Assembly: GCA_016716535.1 (NCBI GenBank)
Contig: JADJWD010000003.1
Coordinates: 124,001 to 188,000 of the forward strand
DNA length: 64,000 bases
Source: Betaproteobacteria bacterium
GTDB lineage: Bacteria; Pseudomonadota; Gammaproteobacteria; Burkholderiales; Burkholderiaceae_C
Direction: 5' to 3'
Below are positions 7,194 through 13,661 of the stretch, piece by piece. A model generated the notes under the pieces. It was not told the origin of the DNA and did not search any database. It saw nothing but the letters and a program-made list of their open reading frames with translations. A program made the translations under genes and the position numbers. Numbering within the stretch: the first letter of the stretch is position 1; every line of letters starts with the position of its first letter.

Positions 7194-8117
7194 ATGGAGG
7201 TGGTGAGGAGCAAGCAGGCGCGTCGTGCGTCGGCCGGCACGTGGCCGATAACGGCCTGGCTCGGCCTCGCCGCCGCCTTGGCCTTCGGCACTCCGGCGCA
7301 GGCGCAGGACTGGCTGATCAGCGTGCTCGAAGGCGACGCCGTCGTCGTCGACGGGCTGCGCCGCGTCGCCGCCGCCGCCGGCCAGCGTCTCGAGGCCGGC
7401 GCCATCATTGAGACGACGGCCAAGACCGGCGTGCTGCGTCTCGAAGGCGGCGACCAGAGCACCTACGACCTCGGGCCGGACACGCGCGCGATGCTCGCGC
7501 CGACGGGCTTTGCGAGCCGCAACGAGCGCGCGCCGCAGCTCTATCTGATGCAAGGCTGGCTGAAAGGCACGGCGCGCGGGGCGCGCGAGGCGGCCGGCAT
7601 CCTCACGCCGGCGCTCGAGGTGCTGCCGTTCAAGGGCGCGATCGTGCTTTACCAGGCCAAGCGCGAGCACGCCGCCTTCGTCGAGGCCGGGCGCGCCGAT
7701 CTCGTCGAGCGCCGCGTCGGCAGCGGCTCGATCGCCGTCAACGCCAGCGAGTTCTACGCCGGGGAAGGCGCGCGCCGCGGCAGCGTCGCCGCGCGGCCGG
7801 CGCCGAGCTGGCTGCAGACGGTGCCGCGCGCCTTTCGTGACCCGATTCCGCTGCGCGCGGCGGCCTGGCGCGACCGGCGCGTCGAAGCGCTTGTGCTGCC
7901 CGGGCCGGCGTACACGCAACTCGCCGACTGGTTGACGGCCGAGCCGACGCTGCGCGCGCAGATGGTGCCGCGCTTTGCGCCGCTGGCGCGCGACGCCGCC
8001 TTCCGCGCCGAGGTCCTCCACCGCCTGCCCTCACACCCGGAGTGGGGCCCGATCGTCGCGCCGCCCGAGCCGCGCCCCCGCCGTCCGACCCCCGCCACCT
8101 CAGGAGCAAGCCGATGA
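7194..8117 (+). CDS. Exported FecR-domain protein
   Basis: 307 residues from the ATG at 7194, preferred because AAGGAA lies 4-10 bases upstream; an in-frame earlier start has none. Residues 1-39 form a signal peptide with a basic start, hydrophobic core and AQA-QDW cleavage site. The next part (WLISVLEGDAVVVDG, then RLEAGAIIETTAKTGVLRLEGGD) reads as a FecR-type beta domain that in other systems binds ligands or partner proteins in the periplasm. The C-terminal third is Arg/Pro-rich without recognised motif. Its stop overlaps the next start (ATGA at 8114-8117), so it is coupled to the heme-type sensor and probably supplies a periplasmic partner to it. Confidence 0.75.
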   Translation: MEVVRSKQARRASAGTWPITAWLGLAAALAFGTPAQAQDWLISVLEGDAVVVDGLRRVAAAAGQRLEAGAIIETTAKTGVLRLEGGDQSTYDLGPDTRAMLAPTGFASRNERAPQLYLMQGWLKGTARGAREAAGILTPALEVLPFKGAIVLYQAKREHAAFVEAGRADLVERRVGSGSIAVNASEFYAGEGARRGSVAARPAPSWLQTVPRAFRDPIPLRAAAWRDRRVEALVLPGPAYTQLADWLTAEPTLRAQMVPRFAPLARDAAFRAEVLHRLPSHPEWGPIVAPPEPRPRRPTPATSGASR

Positions 8118-8983
8118 AACTGCTCGTCAAGTTCAACCTGCTGTTCCTGTTCGTCATGCTGCTCGGCCTGGCCGTCAGCGGCTACATCACGAAGAACCTG
8201 CTCGAGGCCAACGCCAAGGACGAGGTGCTCAAGCAGGCGACGCTGCTGATGGAAAAGGCGCTGGCGGTGCGCGGCTACACGTCGGGCCAGATCACCAAGC
8301 TCTTGCAGACGCAGCTGAAGTACGAGTTCCTGCCGCAGTCGGTGCCGAGCTACTCGGCCACCGAGGTGCTGGGCTCGCTGCGCTCGAAGTACCCCGACTT
8401 CCAGTACAAGGAAGCGACGCTGAACCCGACCAACCCGCGCGACCGCGCCGTCGGCTGGGAGGTCGACATCGTCAACCAGTTCCGCACCGACGCGGGCCTG
8501 GGCGAAACCTCGGGCACGCGCGACACGCCGGCCGGGCCGAGCCTGTGGATCGCCCGGCCGCTGCGCATCACGAACCCGGCGTGCCTGGAGTGCCACAGCA
8601 GCGTCGAGGCGGCGCCACGCACGATGATCGACCGCTACGGCCCGGCCAACGGCTTCGGCTGGCAGCTCAACGAGGTGATCGGTGCTCAGGTCGTCTCGGT
8701 GCCGCTGTCGGTGCCGATGGCGCGCGCGGACCGTTCGTTCCGCGTCTTCATGGGCGCGCAGATCGGCGTCTTCGTGGCGCTGGGCATCGTGCTGAACCTG
8801 ATGATCTGGCTGCTGATCGTGCGCCCGGTGCTGAAGCTCGCGTCGCTGGCCGACCGCGTCAGCCAGGGCGACCTCGAGGCGCCGGAGTTCAGCGCCGGCC
8901 GTGACGAGATCGGCGTGCTCGCCGCGTCGTTCTCGCGCATGCGCGCCAGCGTCGTGCAGGCGATGAAGATGCTGGAGAGCTGA
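8114..8983 (+). CDS. Membrane sensor with Tll0287-like (DUF3365) heme domain and HAMP
   Basis: 289 residues. A membrane helix at residues 5-24 is followed by a periplasmic Tll0287-like domain containing Cys157-L-E-Cys160-His161, a c-type heme attachment motif, in a context (NPACLECHSS) typical of the family. A second helix spans about residues 211-236, then a HAMP segment (VRPVLKLASLADRVSQGDLEA) and a short helix to the end. There is no kinase, methyl-accepting or cyclase domain, so the output must go through a partner. It is coupled by ATGA to the FecR-domain gene upstream and followed 43 bp later by a soluble Ser/Thr kinase. Redox or gas sensing is inferred from the heme motif. Confidence 0.85.
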   Translation: MKLLVKFNLLFLFVMLLGLAVSGYITKNLLEANAKDEVLKQATLLMEKALAVRGYTSGQITKLLQTQLKYEFLPQSVPSYSATEVLGSLRSKYPDFQYKEATLNPTNPRDRAVGWEVDIVNQFRTDAGLGETSGTRDTPAGPSLWIARPLRITNPACLECHSSVEAAPRTMIDRYGPANGFGWQLNEVIGAQVVSVPLSVPMARADRSFRVFMGAQIGVFVALGIVLNLMIWLLIVRPVLKLASLADRVSQGDLEAPEFSAGRDEIGVLAASFSRMRASVVQAMKMLES

Positions 8984-9026
8984 GCGACGCCGCCCCGCGT
9001 TTCGCCCGCATCGGCACAATGGGCCC

Positions 9027-10415
9027 ATGAGCGTCCCGCAGCAACTCGGCAAGTACCGCATCGTCTCGGTGCTCGGCGAGGGCGCCATGGGCATCGTCTT
9101 CAAGGGCTACGACCCCGGCATCCAGCGCACGGTGGCGCTGAAGACGATCCGCCGCGACTTGACGCTGGCCGACGGCAGCGGCGCCTCGGCGCAGCAGCGT
9201 TTTCGCATCGAGGCGCAGGCGGCCGGGCGGCTGTCGCACCCGGGCATCGTCGCCGTCTACGACTTCGGAGACGAGGGCGACCTGTCCTACATCGCGATGG
9301 AGTTCATCGAGGGCAGCTCGCTGTCGCGCTACAACGCCAAGGGCCGCGTGTTCAGCGACGACGACGTCGCCAGCATCGTCGTGCAGCTGCTCGACGCGCT
9401 GGACCACTCGCACTCGCACGGTGTGTGGCACCGCGACATCAAGCCGGCCAACGTGCTGATCACGCACGAGGGGCGCGTGAAGGTCGCCGACTTCGGCGTC
9501 GCCCGCATCGAGCACAACGACCTGACGGTGGCCGGCAGCGTCATCGGCACGCCGGGCTACATGGCGCCCGAGCAGTTCCTCGGCGAGCCGATCGACTCGC
9601 GCGTCGACATCTACGCCACCGGCGTGCTGCTGTACCAGTTGCTCGTCGGCCGCCCGCCCTTCACCGGCAACACCGAGTCGCTGCTGTACCGCGTGGTGCA
9701 CGAGCCGCCGGTGCTGCCGACGCTGACGCCGGGTTACGCGCGCGCGACGAACCTCGACGAGGTGGTGGCCAAGGCGCTGGCCAAGGACCGGCGCAACCGC
9801 TACGCGAGCCCGGCGGCGTTCAGGCAGGAGTTGCTCGAAGCCTTCGGCCGCGCCGTGCCTTCGCGCGTCGCGCCGGGATCGCTGTTCGCGCCGAGCGACG
9901 TGCCCACCGAGATCGTTCCGTCGTCGCCTTCGCGCACTTCGAGCGCGCAGCCGCCGGCGCACTGGGACCCGGCGCTGCTGCATCAGGTGGAAGCGCGGCT
10001 GGCGCGGCACGTCGGGCCGATGGCCGCCGTGCTGGTGCGGCGCAGCGCGCGCGCCTGCCACGACCTGCCGACGCTGTACCAGCACCTGGCGGACCAGGTG
10101 ACCAACGCGAGCGCGCGCCAGGCCTTCCTGGCCGAGGCGCGCAACCTGAAGACCCAGCCGTCCTACGGCAGCGTGGGCACCGTGTCGGCGTTCGGCGCGC
10201 TCACCGGCACGAGCCTCGGGCTGATTCCAGAGTCGTTGATCGCCGCGTCCGGCCGCGTCCTCGCGCAGTACCTGGGGCCGATCGCGCCGGTGGTCGCCAA
10301 GCGCTCGGCCGCGAAGGCGCCCAGCCGCTCGGCCTACTTCGACACGCTCGAAGCGGCAGTCGCCGACCCCGCCAAGCGCAAGGAAGTGCGCGCGCTGCTC
10401 GACAAGCTGCCGTAG
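9027..10415 (+). CDS. Serine/threonine protein kinase with duplicated C-terminal domain
   Basis: 462 residues, Hanks-type kinase. Glycine loop G17-E-G-A-M-G22, ATP Lys39 (VALKT), catalytic loop H135-R-D137-IKPANV, D155-F-G157, activation-segment GTPGYMAPEQ. All catalytic residues are present. There is no membrane helix, unlike PknB-type kinases, so it is cytoplasmic. After a Ser/Pro linker the tail holds two related segments of about 50 residues (about 325-371 and 411-462) with the pattern L-x-x-x-G-P-x-A-x-x-x-x-(K/R)-R-(S/A)-A, seen in other bacterial kinases but of unknown role. A CACAAT box at 9014-9019 just before the ATG could give a nearly leaderless transcript. Possible effector of the heme sensor. 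Confidence 0.9.
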   Translation: MSVPQQLGKYRIVSVLGEGAMGIVFKGYDPGIQRTVALKTIRRDLTLADGSGASAQQRFRIEAQAAGRLSHPGIVAVYDFGDEGDLSYIAMEFIEGSSLSRYNAKGRVFSDDDVASIVVQLLDALDHSHSHGVWHRDIKPANVLITHEGRVKVADFGVARIEHNDLTVAGSVIGTPGYMAPEQFLGEPIDSRVDIYATGVLLYQLLVGRPPFTGNTESLLYRVVHEPPVLPTLTPGYARATNLDEVVAKALAKDRRNRYASPAAFRQELLEAFGRAVPSRVAPGSLFAPSDVPTEIVPSSPSRTSSAQPPAHWDPALLHQVEARLARHVGPMAAVLVRRSARACHDLPTLYQHLADQVTNASARQAFLAEARNLKTQPSYGSVGTVSAFGALTGTSLGLIPESLIAASGRVLAQYLGPIAPVVAKRSAAKAPSRSAYFDTLEAAVADPAKRKEVRALLDKLP

Positions 10416-10430
10416 GCGGCTGGGCGAGGC

Positions 10431-12257
10431 TTACGCCTCGCGGCTGGCGCGCTTGCGCTCGTGTTCCTTCAGGTGGCGCTTGCGCAGGCGGACGCTCTTG
10501 GGCGTGATCTCGACCAGTTCGTCGTCGTCGATGAACTCGACCGCGTACTCGAGCGTCAGGTCGATCGGCGGCGTGATCTTGATCGCGTCTTCCTTGCCGC
10601 TGACGCGGAAGTTGGTGAGCTGCTTGGTGCGCACGGCGTTGACGACGAGGTCGTTGTCGCGGCTGTGGATGCCGACGATCATGCCCTCGTAGACCGGGTC
10701 GCCGGGCTTGACGAACATGCGGCCGCGGTCGTCGAGCTTTCCGAGCGCGTAGGTGACGATCTCGCCGTCGTCCATGCTGATCAGCACGCCGTTCTTGCGC
10801 CCGCCGATCTCGCCCTTGAAGGGCTCGTAGCCGTCGAAGATGTTGCTGATGAGGCCGGTGCCGCGCGTCAGGTTCATGAACTCGTTGGAGAAGCCGATCA
10901 GCCCGCGCGCCGGGATGCGGTACTCCAGCCGCACGCGCCCGCGGCCGTCCATCTCCATGTTGACGAGCTCGGCCTTGCGTTCACCCAGGGCCTGCATCAC
11001 GGCGCCCTGGTGCTGGTCTTCGACGTCGGCGGTGACGAGCTCCATCGGCTCGTGGCGTTCACCGTCGACGTCGTGGAAGACGACGCGCGGCTTGCTGACC
11101 GCGAGCTCGTAGCCTTCGCGACGCATGTTCTCGAGCAGGATCGTCAGATGCAGCTCGCCGCGGCCGCTGACCTCGAAGATGCCGTCCTCGCCCGACTCCT
11201 TGACGCGCAGCGCGACGTTGCTTTGCAGCTCTTTCTGCAGCCGGTCCCAGATCTGGCGACTGGTGACGAACTTGCCCTCGCGGCCGGCCAGCGGGCTCGT
11301 GTTGACACAGAAGTTCATCGTCAGCGTCGGCTCGTCGACCTTCAGCATCGGCAGCGGCTGCGGGTCGAGCGGGTCGGTGACGGTGACGCCGATGCCGATG
11401 TCCTCGATGCCGTTGACGAGCACGATCTCGCCGGGGCCGGCCGATTCGGCGGGCAGGCGCTCGAGGCCCTCGAACGTGAGCACCTGATTGATGCGGCCGC
11501 GCCAGCTCTTCCCGTCGGGCCCTTCGGCGACGAGCACCTCCATGCCGGGCTTGATCGTGCCGCTGTTGACGCGGCCGACACCGATGCGGCCGACGTAGGT
11601 GGAGTAGTCGAGCGACGAGATCTGCAGCTGCAGCGGCGCCGCCGGGTCGCCCTCGTGCGCCGGCACGTGCGCGAGGATGGTCTCGAACAGCGGCGCCATG
11701 TCGGTGCCCCAGGTCTCGCCCGCCTGGCCTTCCTTCAGCGATGCCCAGCCGTTCAGCCCCGAGGCGTAGACGACCGGGAAGTCGAGCTGGTCCTCGCTGG
11801 CGCCGAGCTTGTCGAAGAGCTCGAAGGCGGCGTTGATGACGTAGTCGGGCCGCGAGCCGGGCTTGTCGACCTTGTTGACGACGACGATCGGTTTCAGGCC
11901 GAGCGCGAGCGCCTTCTTCGTCACGAACCGCGTCTGCGGCATCGGGCCTTCCTGCGCGTCGATCAAGAGCACGACGCCGTCGACCATCGACAGCGCGCGC
12001 TCGACCTCGCCGCCGAAGTCCGCGTGGCCTGGCGTGTCGACGATGTTGATGTGCGTGCCCTGCCACTGCACGGCGCAGTTCTTGGCGAGGATCGTGATGC
12101 CGCGCTCGCGCTCGATGTCGTTGCTGTCCATCACCCGTTCGGCGACCTGCTGGTTCTCGCGGAAGGTGCCGCTTTGGCGCAGCAGCTGGTCGACGAGCGT
12201 CGTCTTGCCGTGGTCGACGTGGGCAATGATGGCGATGTTGCGGATGGGTGCGGTCAT
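10431..12257 (-). CDS. typA: Ribosome-associated GTPase TypA/BipA
   Basis: 608 residues, the usual length. It opens with the translation-factor GTPase P-loop AHVDHGKTTLVDQLL, then DTPGHADFGGEVERAL and NKVDKPG, followed by the EF-G-like domains and the TypA-specific C-terminus that ends in a basic KRHLKEHERKR stretch. TypA binds ribosomes and supports ribosome assembly and growth under stress, including low temperature. It lies 22 bp after truB on the same strand at the end of the rimP-nusA-infB-rbfA-truB series and may be co-transcribed. It converges on the kinase gene with only 15 bp between stops. Confidence 0.97.
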   Translation of the reverse strand: MTAPIRNIAIIAHVDHGKTTLVDQLLRQSGTFRENQQVAERVMDSNDIERERGITILAKNCAVQWQGTHINIVDTPGHADFGGEVERALSMVDGVVLLIDAQEGPMPQTRFVTKKALALGLKPIVVVNKVDKPGSRPDYVINAAFELFDKLGASEDQLDFPVVYASGLNGWASLKEGQAGETWGTDMAPLFETILAHVPAHEGDPAAPLQLQISSLDYSTYVGRIGVGRVNSGTIKPGMEVLVAEGPDGKSWRGRINQVLTFEGLERLPAESAGPGEIVLVNGIEDIGIGVTVTDPLDPQPLPMLKVDEPTLTMNFCVNTSPLAGREGKFVTSRQIWDRLQKELQSNVALRVKESGEDGIFEVSGRGELHLTILLENMRREGYELAVSKPRVVFHDVDGERHEPMELVTADVEDQHQGAVMQALGERKAELVNMEMDGRGRVRLEYRIPARGLIGFSNEFMNLTRGTGLISNIFDGYEPFKGEIGGRKNGVLISMDDGEIVTYALGKLDDRGRMFVKPGDPVYEGMIVGIHSRDNDLVVNAVRTKQLTNFRVSGKEDAIKITPPIDLTLEYAVEFIDDDELVEITPKSVRLRKRHLKEHERKRASREA

Positions 12258-12279
12258 GGGGTGCGCCGGGCGGGGGTGA

Positions 12280-13227
12280 TCAGGCGGGCGATGCGATGGG
12301 CGATACGGTGGGCGAACTCGCGGCCTGCACCTCGAGGGGGCTGAGAAGGCGGTCGGCGATCAGCTCGCCGGCGGTGACGTGGGCGGTGCCGAGGAAGGCA
12401 TCGGGCGCGGTGCCGTAGACGCGCACCGCGGGCATGTCGGCGTGCGGCACGCGGCGGCGCAGGCCGGTGAGGAAGCGGCCAGCGTCTTCAGGCGCCAGGT
12501 GCACGGCCGGCCATTCGGCGAGCAGGCGGTCGGCACCGAGCAATCGAGCCTCGCGCGCGGCGTCGTCGAGCGCGGCGAGCGCCTCGATCGTGATCGCGCC
12601 TTCGATCGCGAGCGGCCCGCTCGCCGTGCGGCGCAGCGCCGCGAGCGTGGCGCCGCAGCCGAGCGCGGCGCCGATGTCCTCGGCCAGCGTGCGGACGTAG
12701 GTGCCCTTGGAGCAGCGCACGTCGAGCACGAGTTCGCTGCCCTGCCAGCGCACGATGTCGATGTGATGGATGTGCACCACGCGCGCGGCGCGTTCGACCT
12801 CGACGCCGGCGCGCGCGTACTCGTACAGCGCGCGGCCCTCGTGCTTCAGCGCCGAGTGCATCGGCGGGCGTTGTTCGATCGCGCCGGTGAAGCGCGCGCA
12901 GGCGGCGTCGATCGCGGCGCGGTCGCAGGTCACTTCGCGCCGCTCGATGACTTCGCCTTCGCCGTCGCCGGTGCTCGTGCGTTCGCCGAGGCGCAGCGTG
13001 GCCTGATAACGCTTGTCGGCATCGAGGCTGGCCTGCGCGAACTTCGTCGCCGCGCCGAAGCACAGCGGCAGCAGGCCCGTGGCCAGCGGGTCGAGCGTGC
13101 CGGTATGGCCCACCTTCTCGGCGCGCATCATGCCCTTGACCTTTTGCACGACGTCGTTGCTCGTCCAGCCGAGCGGCTTGTCGATCAGCAGCACGCCGTG
13201 CAGGGCACGGCGGGGTGGGCGGCTCAC
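12280..13227 (-). CDS. truB: tRNA pseudouridine(55) synthase TruB
   Basis: 315 residues from a GTG start (VSRPPRRALHG). I prefer this GTG because the end of rbfA supplies AAGGAG eight bases before it; a second GTG three codons upstream overlaps the rbfA stop and is less well placed. The catalytic motif GHTGTLDPLATG holds Asp46, the nucleophile that makes pseudouridine at position 55 of the T loop. Later motifs RCSKGTYVRTLAEDIG and RRTASGPL are typical, and the C-terminal part reads as the TruB-specific PUA-like extension. It sits directly after rbfA in the nusA-infB operon. Confidence 0.96.
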   Translation of the reverse strand: MSRPPRRALHGVLLIDKPLGWTSNDVVQKVKGMMRAEKVGHTGTLDPLATGLLPLCFGAATKFAQASLDADKRYQATLRLGERTSTGDGEGEVIERREVTCDRAAIDAACARFTGAIEQRPPMHSALKHEGRALYEYARAGVEVERAARVVHIHHIDIVRWQGSELVLDVRCSKGTYVRTLAEDIGAALGCGATLAALRRTASGPLAIEGAITIEALAALDDAAREARLLGADRLLAEWPAVHLAPEDAGRFLTGLRRRVPHADMPAVRVYGTAPDAFLGTAHVTAGELIADRLLSPLEVQAASSPTVSPIASPA

Positions 13228-13232
13228 GCGTG

Positions 13233-13598
13233 TCACTCCTTCGCCCGCGTCGCGTTCGCCTTGGCGATCAGCGCCGAGAGGTCGGCCGCGCGCTCGGTGG
13301 TGCGGTCGAAGTGGAAGTGCAGCGTCGGCACGGTGTGGATCGCGAGCCGCTTGAAGAGCCCGTTGCGCAGGAAGCCCGCGGCCTCGTTCAGCGCCGCCTC
13401 GCTGTCTTCGGCGCTGCCGACGAGGACAGAGAACCACACCTGCGCGTGCGCGTAGTCGGGCGACACGTCGACGGCGTTGATCGTCACCATGCCCACGCGC
13501 GGGTCCTTCAACTCGCGGATCAGCTCGGCCACGTCGCGCTGGATCTGGTCGGCGACGCGGAAGCTGCGGTTCGGCACGTGGGACTTCTTGTGGCGCAT
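13233..13598 (-). CDS. rbfA: Ribosome-binding factor A
   Basis: 121 residues starting MRHKKSHVPN, with GGAG seven bases upstream; an ATG four codons earlier is less likely. The KH-like fold is recognisable by FRVADQIQRDVAELIREL, DPRVGMVTINAVDVSPDYAHAQVWFSV split by the usual loop, and VPTLHFHFD. RbfA binds the 30S subunit and helps 16S rRNA 5'-end maturation, mainly in the cold. It follows infB by 63 bp, a gap that carries a perfect 12-bp hairpin, and its stop lies a few bases from the truB start. Confidence 0.95.
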   Translation of the reverse strand: MRHKKSHVPNRSFRVADQIQRDVAELIRELKDPRVGMVTINAVDVSPDYAHAQVWFSVLVGSAEDSEAALNEAAGFLRNGLFKRLAIHTVPTLHFHFDRTTERAADLSALIAKANATRAKE

Positions 13599-13614
13599 GG
13601 CGCTCTCCAAACGA

Positions 13615-13642
13615 CGAGGCCCCGTCTGCCGACGGGGCCTCG
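13615..13642 (-). promoter_or_regulatory. Perfect 12-bp stem-loop between infB and rbfA
   Basis: Arms CGAGGCCCCGTC and GACGGGGCCTCG pair without mismatch around the loop TGCC. On the coding strand it lies after the infB stop and before the rbfA ribosome-binding site. There is no proper U-run after it (only CGTCGTTTGG), so it may be a partial terminator, a processing site or an mRNA stabiliser that sets the infB:rbfA ratio. Confidence 0.65.
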
Positions 13643-13661
13643 CTGGCTGCGGGCGGCTCCG

